64,000 nucleotides of DNA from an uncultured Bacteroides sp. (GCA_900551445.1 URWA01000007.1:46127-110126), one strand, 5' to 3'; counted from the stretch's first letter, positions 43,318 to 52,344 are shown. The notes: generated by a model not told the origin, from the sequence alone. Numbers and translations are program-made.

Positions 43318-44358
43318 ATGACTATGTTCGATAGAAAGAACATAAAGAGATATTACTTGATATTTGTACGACAAATCAGGAACTTCTTGCTCAGTACCAA
43401 GAGCAGGGAGTTTCTGATTTTTCTGTTTTTTGTCTTCGTGTCCTTGTGCTTCTGGTTTTTGCAAACCATGAACGATACGTATCAGACAGAGTTTAAGATA
43501 CCTGTTCGCTTGAAAAACGTGCCCAAGGAGGTGGTGATGACCTCTGAATTGCCAAGCGAGATTCGGGTGAAGGTGGAAGACCGGGGTACGGTCCTGCTGA
43601 ATTATATGTTGGGAAGGACGTTCTTTCCGCTGACATTTAATTTTGAGGATTATCAGGAAAAAGGTCCTTATGTGCGTATTCCGCAGGAAGAAGTCCTGAA
43701 AAAAATCAGTGCCCAGTTGAACAATTCCACGCAGTTGCTTTCGGTCCGTCCGGATACGTTGGATTACATCTATTCCAAGGGGATAGCCAAAAAGGTACCG
43801 GTAGCAGTCGGAGGGGAAGTATCAGCCGGCAGGCAATACTATGTGTCGGAGATTCGTGTGATACCCGATTCAGTAGTGGTCTATGCTCCCCAAGGCGTGT
43901 TGAATACGGTGCTGACAGCTTATACACAGCCTTTTCATTGGACCAATGTGACAGACACCTTAAGAAAACATCTTAATTTGCAAAAACTGCATGGGGTGAA
44001 GTTCGTCCCCTCTTCAGTGGATGTGATGGCGTGTGTGGATATGTATTCGGAAAAGACCCTTGAGGTTCCGGTGGTAGGCATTGGCTTCCCCAGAGGAAAG
44101 GTTTTGCGTACTTTCCCCTCAAAGGTACAAGTTACTTTTCAGGTGGGTTTGAAGAATTTCAAGTCGGTAAGAGCACATGATTTCTTGGTGGGAGTTCCCT
44201 ATTCAGATGTGGTGGAGAATAAATCCGATAAACTGACACTGACACTAAAGCAGTATCCGGATGTGGCTACACATATCCGAATCAGTCCTTCATCCGTCGA
44301 TTATCTGATAGAACAGGAAACAGTAGGAGGCGAGGTAAAAGAGAAAACTGAAAAATGA
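43318..44358 (+). CDS. YbbR-like domain protein
   Basis: 346 residues from ATG at 43318 (an upstream TTG and a further ATG two codons in are alternatives). One N-terminal membrane helix (FLIFLFFVFVSLCFWFL) anchors an extracytoplasmic part of YbbR-like repeats (FKIPVRLKNVPKEV, VPVAVGGEVSAGRQY, EVPVVGIGFPRGKVL). YbbR proteins work with c-di-AMP cyclases or cell-envelope processes elsewhere; the role here is unknown. The stop overlaps the coaE start by ATGA. Confidence 0.85.
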   Translation: MTMFDRKNIKRYYLIFVRQIRNFLLSTKSREFLIFLFFVFVSLCFWFLQTMNDTYQTEFKIPVRLKNVPKEVVMTSELPSEIRVKVEDRGTVLLNYMLGRTFFPLTFNFEDYQEKGPYVRIPQEEVLKKISAQLNNSTQLLSVRPDTLDYIYSKGIAKKVPVAVGGEVSAGRQYYVSEIRVIPDSVVVYAPQGVLNTVLTAYTQPFHWTNVTDTLRKHLNLQKLHGVKFVPSSVDVMACVDMYSEKTLEVPVVGIGFPRGKVLRTFPSKVQVTFQVGLKNFKSVRAHDFLVGVPYSDVVENKSDKLTLTLKQYPDVATHIRISPSSVDYLIEQETVGGEVKEKTEK

Positions 44359-44960
44359 TCAAGATTGGAATTACGGGAGGAATCGGTAGCGGAAAATCAT
44401 ACATAGCCCACCTGTTGGAGCAGAGAGGGATTCCATTGTATGATACCGACCGGGAAGCCAAACGGCTGACTGTGACGCATCCGCAGATACGAGAGGGGCT
44501 TTCAGCTTTGCTGGGAGCGGAAGTTTATCGTGCAGATGGCACACTGAACAAACCTTTGGTGGCCAGCTACTTGTTTTCTTCTCCGGAGCATGCCGGACAC
44601 ATCAACCAAATTATCCATCCGTGTGTGTACAAGGACTTCCTGGCCTGGGCAGACCGTCAGGTTGCCAGTGGGGCAGAGGTCGTGGCGATGGAAAGTGCCA
44701 TCCTGTTTGAATCCGGATTCCAGACGGCAGTAGACTATGTGGTGATGGTATATGCTCCTTTGGATTTGCGTATCAAGCGGGCCATGCTTCGCGATGCTGC
44801 ATCCGAAGAACAGATAAAAGCACGTATCGCTGCACAGATGGACGACGAGGAAAAGAAAAGAAGGGCCGATTATGTCCTCTTTAATGAGGAGAAGATACCG
44901 CTGGAGACACAGATTACTGCATTGGAAGCATGGCTTGCCAGTAGAAAAACGGGCAGATAG
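44355..44960 (+). CDS. coaE: Dephospho-CoA kinase
   Basis: 201 residues. P-loop GITGGIGSGKS at the N-terminus, substrate region YDTDREAKRL, and the adenine/lid region YAPLDLRIKRAMLRDAAS. It phosphorylates the 3' hydroxyl of dephospho-CoA, the last step of coenzyme A synthesis. Its start overlaps the stop of the YbbR gene. Confidence 0.97.
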   Translation: MIKIGITGGIGSGKSYIAHLLEQRGIPLYDTDREAKRLTVTHPQIREGLSALLGAEVYRADGTLNKPLVASYLFSSPEHAGHINQIIHPCVYKDFLAWADRQVASGAEVVAMESAILFESGFQTAVDYVVMVYAPLDLRIKRAMLRDAASEEQIKARIAAQMDDEEKKRRADYVLFNEEKIPLETQITALEAWLASRKTGR

Positions 44961-44992
44961 TTTGTGTATGTCATTCGTCCGTTGTATTTTTG
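44961..44992 (+). promoter_or_regulatory. Promoter of the DUF5606 gene
   Basis: TTTG at 44961-44964, 20-bp spacer, TATTTTTG at 44985-44992: an exact Bacteroidota promoter, 37 bp before the start codon. Confidence 0.88.
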
Positions 44993-45029
44993 TCACTCGT
45001 AATCAAATTTTAATTATAGAGAAAAGACT

Positions 45030-45443
45030 ATGTTGAAGACTATTTTAGCTATTTCTGGAAAACCCGGTTTGTACAAGCTGATTTCTCAGGCAAAGAATAT
45101 GCTGATTGTGGAAACCGTCAGTGCAGATAAGAAAAGAGTTCCCGTTTATGCCAGCGATAAAGTGATTTCATTGGGCGATATTGCCATGTACACCGATGCA
45201 GAGGAAGTACCTCTGGGTGAAGTGCTGGAATCTGTCAAGAAAAAAGAAAACGGTAACGTGACTACGTTGGACTACAAGAAAGCCTCTGCAGAAGAGTTGC
45301 ATGCGTTTATGGCGGAAGTGTTGCCGAACTACGACCGCGACCGTGTACATACCAGCGACATCAAGAAACTGATTCAGTGGTATAACCTGCTGGTTTCAAA
45401 CGGAGAAACTGATTTTGTAGAAACAGAAAAAGCGGCCGAATAA
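45030..45443 (+). CDS. DUF5606 domain protein
   Basis: 137 residues of the Bacteroidota DUF5606 family: AISGKPGLYKLISQAKNMLI, VYASDKVISLGDIAMY, followed by a helical part (SAEELHAFMAEVLPNYDRDRV) and an acidic C-terminus. The N-terminal half resembles a small beta-barrel. The function is unknown. It has its own promoter and a long hairpin terminator, so it is monocistronic and separate from the cobalamin operon that follows. Confidence 0.85.
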   Translation: MLKTILAISGKPGLYKLISQAKNMLIVETVSADKKRVPVYASDKVISLGDIAMYTDAEEVPLGEVLESVKKKENGNVTTLDYKKASAEELHAFMAEVLPNYDRDRVHTSDIKKLIQWYNLLVSNGETDFVETEKAAE

Positions 45444-45481
45444 ACGAAATACGTACGGTCAGCGTACGGTGAGAAAAAAGT

Positions 45482-45552
45482 AAACTGTCTCAGGACAAAC
45501 GGATGCGTTGTTCCGGCTACGGAGTGCGGCATTTGTCCTAAGACAGTTTTTT
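45482..45552 (+). terminator. Long hairpin terminator between DUF5606 gene and cobalamin operon
   Basis: AAACTGTCTCAGGACAAA pairs with TTTGTCCTAAGACAGTTT (17 of 18 bp) around ~30 bases, followed by T6. No cobalamin riboswitch core is visible here. Confidence 0.85.
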
Positions 45553-45594
45553 TATTATATAACCACGGAAGCCTCAAACGACGGTAAGGAAAAA

Positions 45595-46104
45595 ATGAAA
45601 AAGATTATATTGATTACAGGTGGTGAGCGGTCGGGAAAGAGCAGTTATGCCGAACGGCTGGCCCATGACCTGACCTCTTCGCCGGTGTACATTGCCACGG
45701 CGAAAATCTGGGACGAGGAATTCCGGAAGCGGGTGGAGCGTCATCAGCAGAATCGTGGTCCCGAATGGACGAACATCGAGGAAGAAAAGGAACTGAGCCG
45801 TCACGACATCACCGGCCGGGTAGCCGTAATCGACTGTGTGACGCTTTGGTGTACGAACTATTTTGTGGAGCAGCAGGACGTGGCCTTGGCCTTGGAGGCC
45901 TTGAAGCGGGAATTTGACCGTTTTACCGCACAGGAGGCGACGTTTATCTTCGTGACCAATGAAATAGGAATGGGAGGTGTCTCTCCCAATGAAGTACAGC
46001 GCCGGTTTACCGACCTGCAGGGCTGGATGAATCAATACATCGCCTCCAAAGCCGACCAGGTAGTTCTGATGGTTTCTGGCATTCCGCTTAAAGTGAAAGG
46101 ATAA
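45595..46104 (+). CDS. cobU: Adenosylcobinamide kinase/guanylyltransferase
   Basis: 169 residues from MKKIILITGG, preceded by an AAGGAAAAA purine stretch; upstream starts would lie in the terminator. Walker A TGGERSGKSSYAE, guanylylated His region RVERHQQNR, Walker B-like VAVIDCVTLW, and FVTNEIGMGGVS. It phosphorylates adenosylcobinamide and transfers GMP to it, priming the corrinoid for nucleotide-loop attachment by CobS. First gene of the cobalamin operon; cobT starts 3 bp after it. Confidence 0.96.
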   Translation: MKKIILITGGERSGKSSYAERLAHDLTSSPVYIATAKIWDEEFRKRVERHQQNRGPEWTNIEEEKELSRHDITGRVAVIDCVTLWCTNYFVEQQDVALALEALKREFDRFTAQEATFIFVTNEIGMGGVSPNEVQRRFTDLQGWMNQYIASKADQVVLMVSGIPLKVKG

Positions 46105-46107
46105 ATC

Positions 46108-47148
46108 ATGCGTAAATTTACAATTCCCCCTATAGCCTGTCCGGAGCTGGAACAGGCAGCCCGTGAAAAGATTGACAACCTGACGAAGCCCAAGGGTTCT
46201 TTGGGACGTTTGGAAGAACTGGCTTTGCAGGTGTGTATGATTCAGCAGACCTTGTCGCCCTCCTTGAAGTGTCCGCACAACCTGCTTTTTGCGGCCGACC
46301 ACGGCATTGTGGAAGAAGGCGTCAGCGCCTCTCCTAAAGAAATCACCTGGCAGCAAATCAGCAATTTCCTTCACGGGGGGGCAGGCATCAATTTCTTGTG
46401 TCGCCAGCACGGTTTCCGACTGGTGATTGTCGATGCCGGGGTGGATTATGACTTGCCTTACGAGAAAGGAATTGTCAATATGAAAGTGCGTAGGGGTACC
46501 CGCAATTTCCTGTACGACGATGCGATGACTCTCGAAGAGATGGATTTGTGTCTGGAGCGAGGTGCGCAATGTGTGGACCGGGTAAAGGAAGCTGGTTGCA
46601 ATGTGATCAGTTTTGGCGAGATGGGAGTGGGAAACACTTCCGCTTCCTCTTTGTGGATGAGCTGCCTGACGGGAATCCCCTTGGAACAGTGCGTCGGTGC
46701 CGGCAGCGGTTTGTATGGCGAAGCCATGACCCATAAATTCAAGGTACTTCAGCAGGCCCTTCAAAATTTCTCCGGCGACCATACGGTGGAAGAAATCCTG
46801 TGCCGTTTCGGAGGGTATGAGATGATGATGGCCGTAGGCGGCATGCTGCGTGCGGCCGAGCTGCGCATGGTCATTCTGGTGGACGGATTTATCATGACCA
46901 ATTGCATGCTGGCAGCTTCCCGTCTGTATCCGGAAGTGCTTTCGTATGCCGTGTACGGGCATCAGGGCGATGAGAGCGGCCATAAACTCCTGTTGGACTA
47001 TCTGCATGCCCGTCCGTTGCTGAACCTGGGATTGCGCTTGGGAGAAGGAAGCGGTTCGGTCTGTGCCTATCCGATACTTGATTCTGCGGTACGGATGTTG
47101 AACGAGATGGACAACTTTGCGCATGCTTCCATTACCAAATATTTCTGA
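46108..47148 (+). CDS. cobT: Nicotinate-nucleotide--dimethylbenzimidazole phosphoribosyltransferase
   Basis: 346 residues. Conserved segments are LTKPKGSLGRLEELA, LLFAADHGIVEEGVSA, CNVISFGEMGVGNTSAS and, near the C-terminus, LRLGEGSGS containing the catalytic glutamate. It activates the lower-ligand base as alpha-ribazole phosphate. The lower ligand used by this organism cannot be told from the sequence. 4 bp separate it from cobS. Confidence 0.97.
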   Translation: MRKFTIPPIACPELEQAAREKIDNLTKPKGSLGRLEELALQVCMIQQTLSPSLKCPHNLLFAADHGIVEEGVSASPKEITWQQISNFLHGGAGINFLCRQHGFRLVIVDAGVDYDLPYEKGIVNMKVRRGTRNFLYDDAMTLEEMDLCLERGAQCVDRVKEAGCNVISFGEMGVGNTSASSLWMSCLTGIPLEQCVGAGSGLYGEAMTHKFKVLQQALQNFSGDHTVEEILCRFGGYEMMMAVGGMLRAAELRMVILVDGFIMTNCMLAASRLYPEVLSYAVYGHQGDESGHKLLLDYLHARPLLNLGLRLGEGSGSVCAYPILDSAVRMLNEMDNFAHASITKYF

Positions 47149-47152
47149 GCGT

Positions 47153-47899
47153 ATGCATAATCTGTTGGCTGCTTTGATGTTTTTCACCCGTCTGCCTTTT
47201 TGGCGGATTTGCTCCGTTCCGTCCGAATGTTTCCGGCACGTGGTGAGTTACTGGAGCCTGTGCGGATGGCTTACGGGTGGGGTGATGGCCCTTGCTTTCT
47301 GGCTTTTTTCGCTGTGGTTTCCGCTTCCCGTAGCGGTGTTGCTGGCATTGTGTGCCCGTCTTTTCCTCACGGGTGCCCTGCATGAGGACGGATTGGCCGA
47401 TTTTTTCGACGGTTTTGGAGGAGGACGCGACCGGGAAGGGATTCTTCGTATCATGAAGGATTCCCACATCGGGAGTTACGGAGTGCTGGGGCTGATTCTG
47501 TATTACCTGTTGTCGTTTTCCCTGCTTGTTTCTTTGCCGGTGCCGGTTATCCCTAGGGTGTTGTGGGTGGCCGACCCTTTTTGCAAGTTTGTATGCAGCT
47601 TTATGCTGGTGTTCCTGCCCTATGCCCGGAAGGTGGAAGAAAGTAAGGCCAAGGTGGTCTATACCCGCATGAGTACCTCGGAGTGGGTGGCCAATGCGGT
47701 AGGGGGGCTGTTGCCTCTGTGTCTGTTGCCTGCTGCCTATTGGGGGATGCTGTTGTTTCCCTGCGTGCTTTTTGCTGCATTGGTAGGTTTGCTCAAGCGT
47801 AGGCTGGGAGGATATACCGGCGATTGTTGCGGAGCCCTTTTCCTGTTGTGCGAGCTGGTGTGCTGGCTGGGAGCGGTGGCGGTTACTTATAATTATTAA
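47153..47899 (+). CDS. cobS: Adenosylcobinamide-GDP ribazoletransferase (cobalamin synthase)
   Basis: 248 residues from MHNLLAALMFF, chosen over an upstream ATG inside cobT. It is a polytopic membrane enzyme with the motifs FFTRLPFW, LHEDGLADFFDGFGGGRDREGILRIMKDSHIG (metal-binding acidic cluster) and LLKRRLGGYTGDCCGA. It joins adenosylcobinamide-GDP with alpha-ribazole (phosphate). 13 bp before the cobC/cobQ fusion. Confidence 0.95.
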   Translation: MHNLLAALMFFTRLPFWRICSVPSECFRHVVSYWSLCGWLTGGVMALAFWLFSLWFPLPVAVLLALCARLFLTGALHEDGLADFFDGFGGGRDREGILRIMKDSHIGSYGVLGLILYYLLSFSLLVSLPVPVIPRVLWVADPFCKFVCSFMLVFLPYARKVEESKAKVVYTRMSTSEWVANAVGGLLPLCLLPAAYWGMLLFPCVLFAALVGLLKRRLGGYTGDCCGALFLLCELVCWLGAVAVTYNY

Positions 47900-47912
47900 G
47901 GATGAATAGAAG

Positions 47913-49931
47913 ATGAAAGTATATTTGGTTCGACATACTTCGGTCGATGTGCCTTCCGGTACGTGTTACGGTCAGACTGATGTGCCTCTGCGGGCTTCGT
48001 TTGAAGAAGAAGCGGCGGTGTGCAAGGAAGCCATCCGGCGCACCGGCATCGACTTTACCCGTGTGTATGCCAGTCCGTTGTCTCGTTGCACGCGCCTGGC
48101 CGCCTATTGTGGTTTCCCAGATGCGGAACGTGACGACCGGTTGAAAGAGATGCACATGGGCGAGTGGGAGATGCAGCGGTTTGATGAAATCACCGACCCA
48201 CGTATTCAGGAGTGGTACCAGGATTATTTGCGGGTACGTACCACCGGCGGAGAGTCTTTCATGGACGTGCTGGCCCGGGTATCCGATTTCTTGGACCACC
48301 TGGACCGTACCTCAGGCCCGGTGCTGATTTTTGCCCATGGCGGGGTACTGGTGGCTGCGCAGGTCTATGCGGGAAAGGTGAGACTGGAAGATGCCATGCA
48401 GGCATTGCCTCCTTACGGGGGAATGGTGGAAATCGATTTGCCGCTTCCCCGCTTGCATCCGGTCATGCTGGCCGGTACGGGCAGTGACGTGGGGAAGAGT
48501 GTGCTGGCTGCGGCCTTGTGCCGTATTTTCTTGCAGGATGGGTATCATCCGGCCCCGTTCAAGGCCCAGAACATGGCGCTCAATTCGTATGCCACACCCG
48601 AAGGGCTGGAGATTGGCCGGGCACAGGCGGTGCAGGCCGAGGCAGCGGGTGTGCCTTGCCATACTGACATGAATCCCTTGTTGCTCAAACCCACTTCCGA
48701 CCGGACTACCCAGGTGGTGCTGAATGGCAAGCCCATCGGCAACCGGAGTGCGTATGAATATTTCCGTACCGAAGGGCGTGAGGAGCTGCGTCGGGAAGTC
48801 AATCAGGCCTTCGACCGATTGGCAGCCCGCTATAATCCGATTGTGATGGAGGGGGCCGGTAGCATCTCGGAACTCAACCTGAAGGATACCGATTTGGTGA
48901 ATCTGCCCATGGCGCGTCATGCCCATGCCGATGTGATTCTGGTGGCCGACATCGACCGGGGAGGTGTGTTTGCCAGTGCCTACGGTTCGGTGGCGTTGCA
49001 GACTCCGGAAGACCGCAAGCGCATCAAGGGCATCATCGTCAACAAGTTCCGTGGCGACCTCCGTCTGTTTGAACCGGGAGTGAAGATGCTGGAAGAGATT
49101 TGTGGTATTCCGGTGCTGGGCGTGATACCCTATTATCAGGATATTTACATCGAGGAAGAGGATTCGGTGGAACTTTCCCAGAAACAGCGGAAAGCGGTGC
49201 AGGGAAAGGTCAATGTGGCGGTGGTCTTGCTCCGTCACCTGTCCAATTTTACCGATTTCAATATGCTGGAGCACGACGCACGGGTGAATCTGTACTATAC
49301 GAACAACGTGGACGATTTGCTGAAAGCCGATATCATCCTGTTGCCGGGAAGCAAGAACACCCTCGGCGATTTGTATGAACTGCGCCGTAACGGGGTGGCA
49401 CAGGCCATCCTTCGGGCCCGCCGCAACGGGGCAACCGTCATGGGAATCTGTGGTGGATACCAGATGATGGGACAACGCATTGCCGATCCCGACGGGGTGG
49501 AAGGCGATGTCTGTCAGTTGCCGGGACTGGGATTGCTGCCGGTGGAAACGGTCATGGAGGGGGAGAAAGTGACGCGGCAGGTGCGTTTTTCTTTCCTGGA
49601 ATCCGGTACGCCGGACTGTACGGGGTATGAAATCCACATGGGACGTACCTCGGCGGTAGACGGGGAGACAATGACTCCATTGGTTTATCTGGAGGATGGA
49701 ACTTCAGACGGCTGTGTGGCAGACCGGAAATGTGCGGGTTCCTACATGCATGGGATACTGGATAATCCGGCAGTCATCGAGTGGCTGTTGGCACCTTATG
49801 CCGAGAAACTGACGCAGCCGGCATTGGATTATGCCTCTTTTAAGGAAGAACAATACAACAAGCTGGCAGACCATGTGCGGAAGCACCTGAACCTGCCGTT
49901 GCTTTACCAAATACTGACGGAAAATGATTAA
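47913..49931 (+). CDS. cobQ: Fusion of alpha-ribazole phosphatase (CobC) and cobyric acid synthase (CobQ)
   Basis: 672 residues in one open frame. Residues 1-175 are a histidine phosphatase: YLVRHTSV (Arg7, His8), ASPLSRC, MHMGEWE, FAHGG (His142), the CobC-type alpha-ribazole phosphatase. Residues 181-672 are a complete cobyric acid synthase: HPVMLAGTGSDVGKS, the synthetase core (KAQNMALNSYAT, IVMEGAGSISELNL, VADIDRGGVFAS), and a class I glutaminase with Cys513 in GICGGYQMMG and His in SYMHGILD. CobQ amidates adenosylcobyrinic acid a,c-diamide four times. The junction MVEIDLPLPRLHPVM has no stop or start signal. Elsewhere the two are normally separate genes. Confidence 0.95.
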   Translation: MKVYLVRHTSVDVPSGTCYGQTDVPLRASFEEEAAVCKEAIRRTGIDFTRVYASPLSRCTRLAAYCGFPDAERDDRLKEMHMGEWEMQRFDEITDPRIQEWYQDYLRVRTTGGESFMDVLARVSDFLDHLDRTSGPVLIFAHGGVLVAAQVYAGKVRLEDAMQALPPYGGMVEIDLPLPRLHPVMLAGTGSDVGKSVLAAALCRIFLQDGYHPAPFKAQNMALNSYATPEGLEIGRAQAVQAEAAGVPCHTDMNPLLLKPTSDRTTQVVLNGKPIGNRSAYEYFRTEGREELRREVNQAFDRLAARYNPIVMEGAGSISELNLKDTDLVNLPMARHAHADVILVADIDRGGVFASAYGSVALQTPEDRKRIKGIIVNKFRGDLRLFEPGVKMLEEICGIPVLGVIPYYQDIYIEEEDSVELSQKQRKAVQGKVNVAVVLLRHLSNFTDFNMLEHDARVNLYYTNNVDDLLKADIILLPGSKNTLGDLYELRRNGVAQAILRARRNGATVMGICGGYQMMGQRIADPDGVEGDVCQLPGLGLLPVETVMEGEKVTRQVRFSFLESGTPDCTGYEIHMGRTSAVDGETMTPLVYLEDGTSDGCVADRKCAGSYMHGILDNPAVIEWLLAPYAEKLTQPALDYASFKEEQYNKLADHVRKHLNLPLLYQILTEND

Positions 49932-50934
49932 CGGACACGGAGACGATGCCTTTCGCTATGCGCATATTCGGGCCAATTTCAGTTCGAATGTGTATCATCG
50001 GGTGAATCATGACGGGTTGAACCGTTATCTGGCCGAACGGCTCTCGTGCATCCGTTCCTATCCGGAACCGGAACCCTATACGCTGGGAACTGAACTGTCC
50101 CGGCTGTATGGGGTGCGTCCGGAGGAGGTGTGCGTGACCAACGGAGCCACAGAGGCCATTTACCTCATTGCGCAGGCTTTCCGAGGCAGTCGTTCCCAGG
50201 TATGGATACCTACGTTCAGTGAGTATGCCGACGCCTGTCGCCTGCACGCCCATCGGGTAGAAGGTATCTCCAGCGTGGAGGCCTTGACGGAGGAAGAAGG
50301 AATATGCTGGCTGTGCAATCCGAACAACCCGACGGGGCAGACGTGGGAGGCGGATACGCTGCGGCGTTTGATTACGCAGTATCCCCGGACCTTGTTTGTC
50401 ATCGACCAGTCGTACGCGCTTTTTACGGAAAAAGAGGTGCTTTCCGTGGCCGAGACCGTGGCCCGTCCCAATGTCTTGCTGTTACATTCCATGACCAAAT
50501 GTTTTGCGGTACCGGGACTGAGACTGGGGGCTGTGACGGGCAACGAAGCCCTTCTTCAGCGGATACGGGCCTGTCGCATGCCGTGGTCGGTGAACGCGTT
50601 GGCCGTGGAAGCCGGACAGTATTTGTTGCATCACTTGGGGGAGTACCGGATGGAGGTATCGGCTTTGCTGGCAGAACGGAAACGGGTGGCCGAGGCGTTG
50701 GAAGCTACGGATGGGGTGGAGGTGCTCCCTTCGGATACCCACTATTTCCTGGCCCGTTTGCTGAAGGGAAGTGCGTCCGACCTGAAAGCCTATTTGGCCG
50801 AACGTCACGGGTTGCTCATTCGGGATGCATCCAATTTTGAAGGACTGGACACCCGTTATTTCCGCATTGCGATACAGACAGAAGAAGAAAACAATTTATT
50901 AATTGAAGGCATACGCGAATGGATACGTGGATAG
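49924..50934 (+). CDS. cobD: Threonine-phosphate decarboxylase-like aminotransferase (CobD type)
   Basis: 336 residues, PLP-dependent fold type I, HisC-like. Motifs: VTNGATEAIYLIAQAF, CNPNNPTGQTW, VIDQSYALF, and the PLP lysine in LHSMTKCFAVPGLRLG. In this operon it most likely decarboxylates threonine phosphate to (R)-1-amino-2-propanol phosphate, the linker that CbiB attaches to cobyric acid. Its start overlaps the fusion gene by 8 bp and its end overlaps cbiB by 16 bp, so translation is coupled. Confidence 0.92.
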   Translation: MINGHGDDAFRYAHIRANFSSNVYHRVNHDGLNRYLAERLSCIRSYPEPEPYTLGTELSRLYGVRPEEVCVTNGATEAIYLIAQAFRGSRSQVWIPTFSEYADACRLHAHRVEGISSVEALTEEEGICWLCNPNNPTGQTWEADTLRRLITQYPRTLFVIDQSYALFTEKEVLSVAETVARPNVLLLHSMTKCFAVPGLRLGAVTGNEALLQRIRACRMPWSVNALAVEAGQYLLHHLGEYRMEVSALLAERKRVAEALEATDGVEVLPSDTHYFLARLLKGSASDLKAYLAERHGLLIRDASNFEGLDTRYFRIAIQTEEENNLLIEGIREWIRG

Positions 50935-51872
50935 AAATGGGACTGATTCCCTTGTTGGGAGGATGCTTGCTTGATAAGTTTTTGGGCGACCCTTTGTGGC
51001 TGCCCCATCCGGTGGTAGGGTTCGGAAAACTGATAGCCCGGTGTGAACGGCGGGGCAATCAGGGTACGCACCGCAAGCGGAACGGAGCGCTGACAGCCGT
51101 GGGGCTGATTCTGCTGGTTTTTCTGGTGAGCTGGGGGCTGTTGGAAGGAGCTAATCGGATACATCCCTGGTTAAAGGTAATCCTTTCGGTAATAGCCGTA
51201 TTCTATTGCCTGGCCGGAAAAACCTTGATAGACGAGGTGCGGATGGTATTTGAAGCCGCCGACATCTCCTTGGAAGCCGGACGGAAACAAGTGTCGCGCA
51301 TCGTAGGTCGGGACACTTCTGCCTTGTCGGACCAAGAGGTACGTACGGCAGCCTTGGAAACCTTGGCCGAGAACTTGAGCGACGGGGTGATTGCCCCTCT
51401 TTTCTGGTATTTCCTGTTGGGCGTGCCCGGTATGCTGGCGTATAAGATGGTGAATACCCTCGATTCCATGATTGGTTACCGGAACGCGCGTTACAAGGAC
51501 TTCGGATGCTGGGCTGCCCGTATAGACGATGTGGCCAATTACATTCCGGCTCGGTTGACGGCCTTGCTTATGGTACTGGTGTCCGGACATTGGTCGTTGC
51601 TGAAGTTTGTAGTCCATTACGGACGGATGCATGCCAGTCCCAATTCCGGTTATCCGGAGGCGGCCTTGGCCGGTATCTTGAACTGTCGTTTTGGCGGTCC
51701 GCACGATTATTTCGGGGAAACAGTCTACAAGCCCTTCATCGGCAGCAATCCTCGTCCGGTAAATAGTGACGACATGCGTCGGGCCATCCGTATCAACCGG
51801 TTGGCCGAAGGAGGAATGGTGCTTTTGATGGTGGCAGGCTATGTGTGCTTTTGGGGAAACATCATCGGATAA
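50919..51872 (+). CDS. cbiB: Adenosylcobinamide-phosphate synthase
   Basis: 317-residue membrane enzyme. Motifs: LDKFLGDPLWLPHPVVGFGKLI, GRDTSALSDQEVRTAALETL, AENLSDGVIAPLFWY, LDSMIGYRNARYKDFG and a C-terminal YFGETVYKPFIG. It condenses cobyric acid with aminopropanol (phosphate). Last gene of the tightly packed cobalamin operon; a TATTTTTG box just after it (51878-51885) may start the next gene. Confidence 0.95.
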   Translation: MDTWIEMGLIPLLGGCLLDKFLGDPLWLPHPVVGFGKLIARCERRGNQGTHRKRNGALTAVGLILLVFLVSWGLLEGANRIHPWLKVILSVIAVFYCLAGKTLIDEVRMVFEAADISLEAGRKQVSRIVGRDTSALSDQEVRTAALETLAENLSDGVIAPLFWYFLLGVPGMLAYKMVNTLDSMIGYRNARYKDFGCWAARIDDVANYIPARLTALLMVLVSGHWSLLKFVVHYGRMHASPNSGYPEAALAGILNCRFGGPHDYFGETVYKPFIGSNPRPVNSDDMRRAIRINRLAEGGMVLLMVAGYVCFWGNIIG

Positions 51873-51877
51873 TTTTT

Positions 51878-51885
51878 TATTTTTG
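51878..51885 (+). promoter_or_regulatory. -7 box upstream of the NifX-like gene
   Basis: TATTTTTG, 30 bp upstream of the NifX-like start. A TTTG at 51850 is 24 bp away, slightly long for a -33 box. If real, the gene can be expressed separately from the cobalamin operon. Confidence 0.45.
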
Positions 51886-51915
51886 CATAGAGAATGTTTT
51901 TAAACAATCAATAAA

Positions 51916-52293
51916 ATGAAGAAGATAGCTTTACCTACCCGGAACGGAGTAGTAGACGACCATTTCGGTCATTGTGAGTTTTATACGATTTTTACGGTGG
52001 ACGAAGAGAACCGCATCACGCGTACGCAGGTGCTTCCTTCTCCGCAAGGATGTGGCTGCAAGTCGGATATCGCGTCCAAGTTGCAGGCCGACGGAGTGAC
52101 GGTGATGCTGGCTGGAAACATGGGGGCCGGTGCGCTGGCCAAGCTTTCGGCTTGTGGCATTACGGTTATCCGGGGCTGTCAGGGCTCGGTGATGCAAGTA
52201 GCCGAAGATTACCTGGCTGGAAAAATACAGGATTCCGGAGTGGAATGTGCGCATCATCATGAAGGAGAAGACCATCAGTGCGCACATCATTAA
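51916..52293 (+). CDS. NifX/NifB-type cluster-binding protein with His/Cys tail
   Basis: 125 residues. The NifX/NafY-like (dinitrogenase Fe-Mo cofactor biosynthesis) domain is clear: IALPTRNGVVDDHFGHCEFY, PQGCGCKSDIASKLQADGV, AGNMGAGALAKLSACGITVI. No nitrogenase genes are present. The last 15 residues (CAHHHEGEDHQCAHH) are a strong metal-ligand cluster. It follows cbiB by 43 bp on the same strand, so a role in binding or delivering a metal such as cobalt is a reasonable guess, not shown. Confidence 0.88.
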   Translation: MKKIALPTRNGVVDDHFGHCEFYTIFTVDEENRITRTQVLPSPQGCGCKSDIASKLQADGVTVMLAGNMGAGALAKLSACGITVIRGCQGSVMQVAEDYLAGKIQDSGVECAHHHEGEDHQCAHH

Positions 52294-52344
52294 TTTCTTT
52301 TCCCTTTTCATTTAAGATGAAATGAAGGGGAAATTTCTCTGTCC

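Noticed and set aside
45444..45594. Cobalamin riboswitch upstream of cobU
   Set aside because: Only 151 bp are available, mostly taken by a long terminator hairpin, and no B12-box or adenosylcobalamin riboswitch core can be found.
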